Origin: Amblyornis subalaris
Lineage: Eukaryota; Chordata; Aves; Passeriformes; Ptilonorhynchidae
Reading direction: 5' to 3'
Assembly (NCBI GenBank): GCA_018881555.1
Contig: JACAXG010000202.1
Coordinates: 806,001-870,000 of the forward strand
Length of the DNA stretch: 64,000 nt
Part shown: positions 12,201-24,200 of the stretch, one piece after another
Layout of the letters: each line of letters starts with the position of its first letter
How positions within the stretch are numbered: the stretch's first letter is position 1
Program-made: the position numbers and the translations under genes
Notes under the pieces: generated by a model
Database searches by the model: none
What the model saw: only the letters and a program-made list of their open reading frames with translations
Told to the model about the DNA's origin: nothing

Positions 12201-15200
12201 GACATGGAAAAATTATTGGCTTTTTTTTCTCCTAAACTGCTTTTTACTGCTATTCTTAGTTAAACTACCTGAATTAAAGTAGCACAGTGTTGAAGTTCTA
12301 GTGTGTGTTGTAGCATAAAAATGTATTTTCCAGTTTGTGTCTTTCATTGCCCCAACAAGAGACAGGAGAATACCAGCATTTTGACATAAAGCATAGTGGC
12401 AATCGTAAAAGCATTTTGGCATAAAGCAATATGGCATCATTGCATTGGTGCCATACCTTGGGAGGAGACTTTGCAGTCAAAGGGCAAAGCATGACCCAAA
12501 AAATTACATTTGTGTGCCTTTTTTATTTACCACTTTGGAGATATTGTCGATGTAACAAATTTTCCTCAAACTGTGTTAGTACAAGGCTTTCAAAACTCTT
12601 CTGAACATTTAAGATGCCTCCAGTGCTTATGCTCATTTGTATACAAATAGAGTCAAGAGGGAGTAGAGGTTAACATGATCCGGTAAGGGTTTCAGCTACT
12701 GTTTTGATTTTGAGAAATCCTGCAAAACTCTATCAAAATGGCTTCTTTTTTCCTTCTGCCTGAATGCAATGATCATGTTTTATGGGAGCTGGATGAGAGA
12801 GATTAAAGTTTCTTGTAAAGAAGCATTTTAATATTTTGATGCACGTATGTTGAACGTAAACCTTTAGGTGTAGTTTCAAGGTTGCCAGCACTATACATGG
12901 ATGTATGTATAGAGAGCTGGGTAATTCCACAGAAGATTCATTCTGGTTTGCTGGATATGCTGTCACCAGAGTTATACCTACCTTTACTTTTCAGTGGGTT
13001 TCTACTGTAAATAGTTTTGAAGCAGTTGCATATTATGTGATAACTGTCTGCCTTAGACTGCCTGTGAGGCAGTAGGTGTCTTTTTAGCCTTATTTGGCAG
13101 CTCAAATTAAAGCCTCAGTACTTAGTTTCAGATGGTAACAGGATTCTCTTGGTGGCAATGTTTTAAATGCCATGGCCAAGAGCTAAATGATGATACATTT
13201 AAAGCTGTTACTTCTTTGCTGAAACTGAAAAAAGGTACATTATAGTTAAGTCTCCTTGTTTACTCTGTCTCTGCCAAATGTACAGACTTTAAAAAGACCA
13301 TCACAGTCAACATTTCAAAAAAAAATTTGAGAAAAGCTTATGATGGAATAATTGAGTTTGAAAGGAACCTCAGGAGATCATCTAGTCAAACCCCCCTGTT
13401 CAAAACAGGGTCAGCTAGAAAAAGTTGCCCAGGACAACTTGTCATACTTGCAGCAAGGAGGGTAAACTAAAATGTAGTGCAAGTGTACAACCAGGAACAC
13501 ATCCTCTAATTTCAACTAAATGCACTTCATGGGAACAAAGTGAATTTGTGCTTAGTTGCTCTTAGTTAGTAAAGCAGAATATCATCCCGGATGGGCTGCC
13601 TGCTGTTGGGAGGGGTTCTCATGGGAAGTGGGAGGTGGTGCATTAACTGTGTCCAGCCTAGTGCTTATCTTGGGCAGCTAGCTGTGTATACAAAGGGCTA
13701 AAAGTTTTCTGTAAGAGCTTTAAATGTCTGCAGATGATTTCTGAAATTGTGATGACCGTAAATTATAAAATCATTAAAGATCAAGCCCTGAGGCAGATCA
13801 GGTGTATTTAGACCATCTCAAATAGCAGTTATATTCGTAAAGACTTCTTATAGTACAGTCTTTTCAGNCAAATATTGCATGAACACAGGCAACTATTTTC
13901 ACCTAATTTACATCTTCAGCACTGCAAGCAGCTGCGGTCTTTGAACTCTCCTTCCTTGGCTGTATTTCCTAAAACTTGGATTTTTCTTGGAGAAAATCCA
14001 GAGAAATCTTGGATCTTTGTGATGGAGGCATAGTGTCCAAAGTGGTTACAAGCTTCATTTTGCATGAGGAGAAATTAGACATTACTGTTAATCTCAGAAA
14101 GGACACCACAATTCTTTGCAGCAGTGTCACATCAGGAAGCTGTTCAGCCTGTGGTTCACCGTAATCCCCAGACCAAATTTGAATGGTACTGAAGTTTACT
14201 GGGCTTGGTATTTTCATCTGAGTGTGGTTGGGTATCTGTAACTGTTTCATAGCATAGCTGTAAGTATTCTCAGATCAGTTCACTGGAAATGTGTTTAACC
14301 ACACTTTCTCTTCTGTTTTTGTCAGCAAGGATGACAGCTTACAACCCTTCAGCAACTGTGAGCTAGAAACAGTCATGTAAATGGACTGCAGTCAGTTGTA
14401 TAGAACCAAAGGGTTCCTGTAACAGTTGCGTAGTAAATGAGTAATTTTTCTTTCTGTTGTTTGAAAGACTTTTACAGTAATGCTTTGCTTGAAGGTTTTG
14501 TCAGGTCTAAAATGAAAACGTTCTGTTCTGTGAAGCAACTTCTGCCCTCTGAGTTCTTGAAGTACTGTATGTTTGTAGTTGGGCAGTTGGATTTGTACAG
14601 CAGTCATTCCAAGTATTTCAACCTGCTTGCTATTGCACAAAAAGCTTTGTAAAGGCTGGTCAAAAACTAGTATTTGAGAACTGCACAGCTCTGTTTGGTG
14701 TTGTAGCCTGTATGTTGAGAGTCTCCCAATAGGTTTTCCACAAAATTCAGCAGCCTGACATTTCGTATTTGAAAGGGTCCAAATCCAAGTACTTCAGGTC
14801 TTGAGAGGTATAGGACTGCTTCAGGAATTAGCCAACTGATGATTGGGTTAAAGCATAAAAGAGGCAATAAATAAAGCATACCAAGTTAAGAAATACCAGT
14901 TCTGCTTGGTGTCTCAGCTCCTTATCTAAACAGGAATAAATCTTCCACAGTTCTTAGAGTAGTATTTGCCAATCCTGTATGGATTTCTTGAGCCTTCTAG
15001 GGCAATGAGAAGGTAATAGCAGTCAATCCTCATGTAACTGAATTATGTCCTGTATATATTGCATTTATTGATTACACTTGTTTTCTCAAATTTCAAAAGC
15101 TCATGGTAAATTCACACTGGCTAGCATTAATTATCCTCTTTTAATTGTGTTAGGGTTCCATATTTCATGCCTTTCTTTCCTGCCAACCAATCAATTTTGA

Positions 15201-18200
15201 ATGGATCCTGCTGGTAAAGGGGAATTGGTAGATTCATAGAAATGTTAGTTGGAAGGGACCTCACTTGTGTTGTGGGGAGTTTTTTGAGGGAAGAGGAGGC
15301 TGATTTTGGGAGGAGTGTTGGTTTTGGTTTTCGAAACTTGAAAACCTTTGGCAATGTGTCTGGCAAAATTCTGCAAAAAGAATTTCTTCCACCTCCTGAC
15401 CATGATTTATGGCTGTTGTCAGTAGTTATATGACCTGCCACTGTGAAGAGCTGTACACTTCCACTTGTAGGTTATATCTATCCTGCAAATGTTTCTAGTA
15501 TGACATATGGTGTTAAATACTTGTTCAGATGTTTGGATGAGTAAATAATTTCTACTGTTTTGTATAGCAATCAGAATATTTTACTTGCTGTAAGTTGTAC
15601 TAGATGAGAGAGAGAAAAAAGGCCTGTGTGTATCAAGTATATGAATGAAAGTATCAATTTGAAGCAAAGGAAAAAGCAACTCTTAGTGAAGTTTAGCAAA
15701 GGTCTGCCAGGAGTTGGCGTTACCACTTTGAGGGCTGCTTGGTAGATTTCAGCTGGTGTAAAGACAGTGATTTAGACCCATTTCATGAATGAGGAGGTTG
15801 AACTGGAACAGGGGCAGTGAGGAAATGCAGGAGGATGTATTTTGGGGCTTGTTGGAGGGGTCTTGGAGTAAGAGAAGGTATTTTTATTCAATATAAGTGA
15901 ACAAAACACACAGATAAAGGAAAAAAATTCACCTCATTTAACAAACATTGTCAAAAAGCTGCTACAATTTATCTGCAGAGTCCAAATAATCTTGAAGGGC
16001 ATCCAGCAGTCAGAATAGTCAGGTTTCAGACCTGTACAAAAGTAACTTGTGTCAGGAGCCAAAGTTTATAGTGAGGTAGAAGTAATTGCCTGCAGTGGTG
16101 TAGGGTTGGTCTGTGGATGTTAACAAGACTTTTTGAGCCTTACACTNACTGAGAGAAATCAGCACTGTTGCAATTTCACCCCTGAGATGAAGGGACTTTT
16201 TTTACTGGAAGGTAATGAAGGTGGTAAGAGAAAGCAAGGTGNATATAGTAGCCATCTTACATATAACTTGTAAGATGTCAGAACCACTGTTGTTAAAGTC
16301 TTTCTTGCCCTTTCTGTGTAACTATGATAGGGAAATTAAAATATCTGTTAAAATAGTGAACAGAAGTTTAACCCTATGTTGTCAAGGTTATTACATTTTT
16401 ATATGTTAACATTTTCTGTTATGTAAAGTACCCAAACCCCAGAATCCTGAACTTCAGTGATTATGTAACCTTTTTCCTTCCTTCTTTCCTTCCTTCTTTC
16501 GTTCCTTTAGATAACAGCGATTTGATTGCTTGTACAGTCATAACAAAGGATGGGGGTCAAGTTCAAAGATTCCTGGCTGTGGATATTTACCAGATGAGTT
16601 TGGTTGAACCAGATATTGCCAGACTTGGATGGGGTGTAGTTAAGTTTGCAGGTCTTCTGCAGGTAAGAGAAGTTGTAGTCGGGGTGGTTAACTTTTCTGA
16701 GCTGAAAATGTACATTTTATGTTGGATAAATAGTAATAGCAATATTAGCTTATGTATTTAAGCTCTGTGCAATGCTTACTTGTTTTTTTGGTCAGTAGTC
16801 TTTTTTCTGCTTGCTGTCTAATTTTAAAACCTTTCTGATTTTCTGAAGAAGTTTACGCAGCTAACCAGAGACGCAACTGCAGATGAGGTAACTTNCCTAA
16901 TATACATTGGGCTGTGTTCATGTGAACACTGAAGTCACATCCAGTTGGGATTGAGTTCCAAGTGCTTTGCTCAAGTAGCACGGTAATGAAGTCTCCAAGA
17001 GTTCTGATTGTCCTGCATGGGTAGGGAAGGTGACAGGTTGTAACTTCAAAAGGGTCTGTGCTTATCTAATTGATTTCAGAAGTTTTAGGAAGTTTCTCTC
17101 ATTTGTGTCTCTTTCTCGCCTTAACCATCGTTTTTTGTATTTCCTGAAAAATTGCTACGCTCAAATAATTTAATTGAATTTTAAACTGACTCAATCTCTA
17201 TGAATACTGATTTCTGAAGAAGTAAGTCCAAGTTGTACAGCTTGCAGAGCCTGTTTTGGTTTTATTTTGTTAGACTTTTTAACATGGAAACTGCCTTTGT
17301 AGGAGCTTTCTTGGAGCATTCGTAGGATTTTCTTTTAATGTTGATATTTAATCTGTGGTTTAGAAAATCTTACTTCTTCTTTAGCTACTTGCCTTCCGTT
17401 TCTCTTTAGGATATGCAGGTGACAGGAGTAGAGGATGACAGTAGAGCTCTGAACATAATAATTCACAAGCCTGCCTCAAGTCCTCATTCTAAGCCCTTCC
17501 CTATCCTCCAAGCTACATTTATCTTTTCGGATCACATTCGCTGCATTATTGCAAAGCAACGTCTCGCCAAGGGCCGTATCCAAGCTCGGCGTATGAAAAT
17601 GCAGAGGATAGCAGGTGAATGGTTGTTCTGAAATGGTTCTAGGAAACGAGGCTTGTCTGTCATTGCAAGTCATTCTGTGATGTAAGGGTGGGGTACAATA
17701 AGAGGTGGTGGGCCACAGAAAGCTGTAAACCGGNGCTGAGTTTCCAAGGAATAGATTTGGTCTCATATTTAATGATGGACACTTCAAGGAAAGGATAATA
17801 AAGAAGGAATCCTGTTTTGTTACCACTTTGTGCCAATTATTTCACAGAAATCAGCATTTGTCTTTAAATGTGATTCAGTGATTCAGAATTCCAGTTAGAA
17901 AGCAGTTGTTTTGCTCCCCTAGGACTGAATTGGAGCTCAGTGTGCCTGAGTCCTGAGTTGGGTGGTGTCCTGAGGGTCTCGGTGCTNATGCTTAATGCTG
18001 GGATGTGGTAATGATGAGCAATCCAAAATGTTAACTGGCCTGTGAGCAGCTAGATTTCTGTTCGGAGGAAATGCATGTGAAGAGAAGGAAAGAGTTAATT
18101 TGAGATAATGGCAAAGAATAATTCAAATATTACTTGAATATTAAGTGAGTGAAGAATAATTTGAAGTTTACCAGTAAACTGAGTGAACTGGTGAGCATAG

Positions 18201-21200
18201 AAAAGGGAAGTGAAGTNTAGGAAGGAAAATAAGTGTGTAAATCAAAAGGCCCCCAGTTATTTAGGTTACTTGGATTGTCCAAGAGCAATAATGAACTAAT
18301 CAGAGCTGTGAAATACAAAGTCATAGCTGACATTAAAATTATTGAGTTGGCCAGAGAATTATTCTGACTATAGATTGNTTCTGATTATTTTAGTATGGAT
18401 CTGTAGGAAGCCAATAAAGAGTTTTAGCTTTCAGTTTACAAACTGGATATGTCATACTTTTCTGGCTAGCTTNATATAAAAAAATTTAAAGCAAATTTGA
18501 GGGTAATACANATCTCCTTGATATTAAAAATTTTAGGTTGAATGGTAATGGAAAGGCAATTTTTTTTTCCAGTTTAAAGCAGATTGTCTCTTTAAATGGC
18601 TTTCTGCAGTGTTCAGTTGTAACTAATGAATTACTTTATTTGTACAGGGAAAAACAGAAGGGATTTTTAGTGCAAGGAGCTTCCTGTAATCCTGAGTTTT
18701 CTTCTCTACTGTATTCTGACGTTTCCTTAGNGTGAATGTGGTATGGACAGCAATGTAGAAAAGGTTGCTAGAAGCATTGTCTCTCTTGTTTTTCAGTGCA
18801 TTTGTAACCATAATTAAGAGGCAAATGCAGGCAAGTTATGTTAAAAATCTCCTTTAATCTTAAGAACCTGAGCAAACGATCAATTTTATTGTCACCTCCT
18901 CTTCCTTTTATGTATTTTTGAGTAACAAAAATTATCAATTGTGATTAAACATAGCTCTCCTGGATCTTCCTGTTCAGCCTTCAACTGAAGTTATGGGTTT
19001 TGGACACAGCTCTGCAGCTGCAGCCCAGCACCTCCCATTTAGATTTTATGACCAGTCCCGGCGTGGGAGCAGTGACCCGACAGTGCAGCGCTCTGTCTTT
19101 GCATCTGTTGACAAAGTCCCAGGTAAGATTAGCGTTCATTAACAAGCAATTTTTGCCTTGTGATTTCTTTCAGCAGAAACTGTACTGTAACCTGTATAAG
19201 CAGTGAAAAGCTTATTGTGCTGTGTTCCTGTACACACAACTCCAGGATGAGGTTTATGTTAAAACTTACTCCAAGAGAAACAAGTAATACCTGGGTGTGT
19301 ATTCCGGGTATGTTGTGACCAATACCTCCATTGCAGTTTCCCCAAATGTCTTAATACTTTGCCTTCCTTTACAAATTGAGTTAGTTTAAATCATGTTTTG
19401 CATACTCATTGTTTATGCAACATGTCGGTTGTGCATATTTCCTCCTTTAATCTGGTTATGATTGGTTTCGTGCCAGATCGTGAAAACAGCCAGAGTGCTG
19501 TGCACTGCCTCATTTCCCTCAGAGTGAGCATGACAGAAAAGGGCCACAGCTACTCCTAAAACATTAGCTTGGAGTTGGGATTACAGGAATGATTCTAATT
19601 CAGTGAGCTCTTTGCTTTTTTGTCTCCTTATTGTCTGTTTCACAATTTGACTTCTCTGCAGAAATTCTTTTCCAGATGGTGAAATTTTCTCCTTTTAGAT
19701 TGAGTCATTTTAAAGTTGAATCTTCTACTGCTCGAAAGTACTTAATTGTGCNGTGTTGTACAGGAAGATCTCATTACCACTTGCTGCCAATCATTTCACA
19801 GAACTCGACATTTCTCTTTAATTCAGTGATTCAGAATTTAAATGCCCTACTTAGAATGCAGATGTTTTACTGCTTTAAGACTAAATTGAAGCTCAGTTTG
19901 CCTGAGTCCTGACTGGGGAACAGAAATTATAGAACTGTAGATATTGCCAGTTAGGTTTTTCAAAGACAAGTGTGTGTTGTGTGATGGGAGTGTATTTCCT
20001 TATTTGACATGACTTCCATGGAAAAGGTGTGGTTGGAAAGATGCCAGTGTTTCAACTTACTCTAAGAAGAGTTCATTTGTATTCCTAACAAGTGACTTCA
20101 TCTGCTAATTTGGAGGGGGGGATATTGAGGGGAGGCAACACGGTAGTTTATTCAAACAACCACATACTTCCTTTGAATTCCAGGAAATGTAGGCTTCCAC
20201 TTGCAAAACCAGAGGAAAAAGTATTTTGAAGTTTTTATTTGATACAAAGTATGAGAAATGAGGCACAGAACTTGAGGTATTTCAAGTGAAACATCTTTGA
20301 AATGCATGACAGCTAGTAGTATAATAAAAATGGTTTAATATCCTGTTCTACATCTGATTATAAAACAAGTATCAAAGGTATCTTTGTTCTCCTCTTATCT
20401 TTGCTAATGAATGAATAAGGTTTCCTAGTTCCTAGCAATTTTCGTAGGAATCTGTTTTCACTTACCCGTTAATCAGGCTTGCCGTGATTTTTACTTTAAG
20501 AGAGAGATTGTGTGGCTTTTAAAAAATTATTGAACAAGTTGCAGTTAAATTACTGGCTTCATGTATTCATTTCTAACTGCTACAGCTTCAGCTGGTTTTA
20601 AGAGTTCTGCAGAGCTCGCACAGTCACTTCATTTGATTGTACTTTTAAGAAAAAAGTTATGCTTTCCCTTGGTGATGATGTCCTTTGTAGATTTAAAGGA
20701 GAGCCATGTTTTGCAAATATTTTTAGAAGACTAATTACTGCTCTTAGTAGGACCGTGTTGGCTGTCCATACTGTACATCCAGTGTGGTTTTCAAGAAATT
20801 TACAATAATATAAATGTTTTCAGCCCTCCTGCAAATTTCATTCTGAAGGATTTTAATACAGATATTGAATCAGTTCCCTAATCCCTCTTGTCAGTGAATT
20901 TAGAATTTTCAAGAACACTTACTGCAGTTGTGTCTGGTTCAGTTTCTGTCACAGTGCCTACATAAAGTTCTCCATATGTCACTAGAGAGCCTGCAGTTAC
21001 CTTATGTGTTCCCGTATTGTAGTCAAACTGGGCTTCATTTGCCTTTATTGTTTTACAGTCCAAAGTTAAAATCTGTTCTGAAAGTGCTTCTTGGTATCTG
21101 GGGGTAAGAGGGCGAGGACTGTTAGAGCTTTAAACTGGATTTTGTGCAAGACACGTGGAAGGTGATGAGAGTGTAACAGAACATTCCCTGTTAACGCTAT

Positions 21201-24200
21201 GAAAAGTACAGGTTATCCAAGTGCAGTGAGATGCTGTAATAATCTCCTGCTAGACTGGGCAGTTCTTATCAGAGAACNACATAAGCAAAATCCTCCACTT
21301 GATCAATTTTATCATCATGAAGTCATGGCTATGAATGTACTTCAAGGTCTATTTTAAGTTACTGGCCTTTGCTAGAATGTTAGACCATTTTCAGGGTAGT
21401 GTAGCTGGCTGGACTGTTCACCATCNCATGGATTAGCTATGTATGAATGTATTATACTTTTGAAGCACTCTTTATGTAAATAAAGAATTATGCTGTTTTA
21501 AAAAAAANCAGCAGATTTGGTAGAGGCCTTGTGAACACAGGTCTTCTATTGAAAGTAAATAATGACTTCTTCAAGCAAACTGAAGTATTAATTTCAAGTA
21601 TCAGCTCTATTCTGAGATTTATATGCCCAGTGTGTCTTAAGGGAAATCTTAACTATTTCCAGCAAAAGGTACATCTAAATATTTTAACAAGTGTGGTTGC
21701 TTACCTACAAGCAAAAGGAATCAATAGATCTCTTACTATTTTATCCATTGTTAATATTTTAGTAGATGATAAGATTTTCAGGGAGAAAGTAGGAAAAAAC
21801 TTGTCAACATTAGCCATGGCAAGCAGACAATAACCATCTTCATTTTAAAGTCTCGAAGAAAAAATATTTTTTTATAGTTTTGGAACCCTTTAAAGGAAAA
21901 AGAAAATACAGGTGAGAGTTCTATATAAAGTTTGCATTACTTCTTGGAAATAGGAAAACTATTATTCATTCTAGAAGCATGTTAGATACTTGGAAACATG
22001 ATGTGCCCTTTAGCAGGTCACCACAGGTGGGCATAAAATAAATTTTTTTTTTTTTTTAAATGAAGAATNTGAATGTGTTCTTGAAGTGTGTATAACCTTT
22101 AATTATCTTCTCCATCCATGGTAAGAAAATNGATCATTTTGGTCAAAGAGCTAGTGAGGGGCTTGACACTGACAGCTGATAAGCATCTGCACTTATTCCT
22201 GATTTTGTGAGGTCGGACTGCTCAGCACACGTGAGTGTCATGCACAGGTTGTTTTGGAACTGTGCTGTGGGACTCTGATCGACTCTTTTGTGTTCATCAT
22301 CAACCCCAGCTACTGTAGGAACATCGGATTGGGACAGTTTATTTAAGTAATACCAAGTTACAGTGTGAGATGGTTGAAATGTCCCAGTCTCCATAATTCT
22401 CAGATACAGTTGCTTTTATAGCCCCTAAGTATATTTTAAGTATTTTTGATTCCTTTTTTCTAGAGAAGAATAATGGAGGACAACTACTGACTCAGTGTGT
22501 CACCTTAGCTTGTTTTTTCTCATTAATATTCTTTAAACCATTCCAAAGTTGATGCTTAGTTATGGCTGCTGCTTGTAAAGACTCAAGTCTGCGTTTTCTA
22601 TATGTATGTATATTGCTTGATCATCAGAATGCTGTAGTATGAACTAATCTTCCTGTTGTCATCAGATGAACCTTCTAAGTGTTATTTTACTTCTCGTAGC
22701 TATGATTAATTCTGCTCACCTTTTCTCTGCAAGTATTTCCTGAAGGAGTTTCCGGATTAGAATATTTGTTCTTGGTCAGTAGTTTCCTGGTTACGGTATT
22801 TTGAATGATTTAGGCTTACCTTTCCCTTCTATCTAAATTAGCTTCCTGTACCACACTTAAAATCCTTCTTCTGCAGTTGTTTCGGGAGAGAAAATGCGTT
22901 GAGGTCATTTTGAAGCAAATGCTCCCATGTAAGGACATGAATCCATGAGTGCTGTTCTGCTGAAGCTTTGGGCTGGCAATTCTGCTAAATCAGGCCAGCT
23001 TTTCCTAGGATAGTCATGGGAGACCTTGTTTACTGTTCTCTGCTATTTTGGTGAGGGTGGAAGATTTCTTCTCCCTTGAAGTGCAGACTTTTTGTGGATA
23101 TAGAATGCTTTGGATAGATACAGCTTTTTCCAGCATTGTAGGGGGAGCTAATTATCTTGATGTAAGCACTTCTATACCAGTGNCTTTAGTAACTGTTCTT
23201 AAAATTAATTTCATTCACTTTAACAGTTGGCTTTGCCTCACTTCTGTGGTTGCAAGTCCACTGGTTATTCCTTGTTTCCCTATCCTAACTGGTATTTCAA
23301 TCTATGAAGTATGTATGAGAAACCTAATGTACATTTTCTGTGATTAAAAACTATAGTACTCGGGGCGAGTGGTACATACAGGAGTCTTTCATGTTTGAGG
23401 TAGTTCAGTTTGTGGTTAACTTTTTGCAGACTGTCAGGCATCACTATATGTAACCTCAGTTTAACTTACCTAAATGATTGCAGATCGATCAGTTTGATTT
23501 CTGAAATAAAATACATGGATTTATTTACACTTATGGGATAATTAGCTCCTCACCAAACTATTTTGTTTTTAACTAAAAGAGATGTCTGCTGTCATGGTGA
23601 TTATTTAATTCTTTCAAGTGGTGTTCATCTTGGACGTAATGAATTGTAACTTAAAATAAGAGAAAAGCTTGGTAAAAGTGACATTTAGATACCTATCTAA
23701 AACTATGATGCAATACTAAGAAATTCAGATAGCATTGTATTTCTGCAAGTGGTTTTGAGTCTAGTTCTTGAGTGTAAGCATGGGAGGTAGAAAGTAGGAG
23801 GTGGCACTGCAGATCAAGTCAGATTATTAAAAGGACTGATGTTTGTTAGCTTTCTTCTGTGCTTTCTTCATTGTGTTTTTTTCTCTTGTAGCACAACCTG
23901 TCAGTGTGTTGCTGGTAACAGCATTTTTCTGACTAGTCATATCTGTGTTTTAAAGCATTCAGAGGCTTCTTGTAACGTGTCCATTTAAACTGAGTTTAGA
24001 CTGGCTGCCTGCTGTTTGTCACCAGCACATTCCCCGTACAGGAGACTGTCTGAGTGAATCATCCATGCAGTGCTGTGGGAGTTTCCCCGTATAAAAGGAT
24101 AAAGAATTGTGTGGTGCATTTGCAATCTTATCTGATTGTCAGATACTTTCTTTTTCAGTGTTCACTGTGCAGTGAAGGCGGCAAGTAGTATATGGTTAGG

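Larger units (their letters stand above)
12170..16510 (+). other. CLEC16A: CLEC16A intron 7-8
   Basis: 4.3 kb with two CR1 remnants (13341 and 15233) and the pyrimidine microsatellite at its 3' end; otherwise unique. Confidence 0.9.

Noticed and set aside
20681..20750. TGATGA box suggesting a C/D snoRNA
   Set aside because: No CTGA D box at a suitable distance and no terminal stem.
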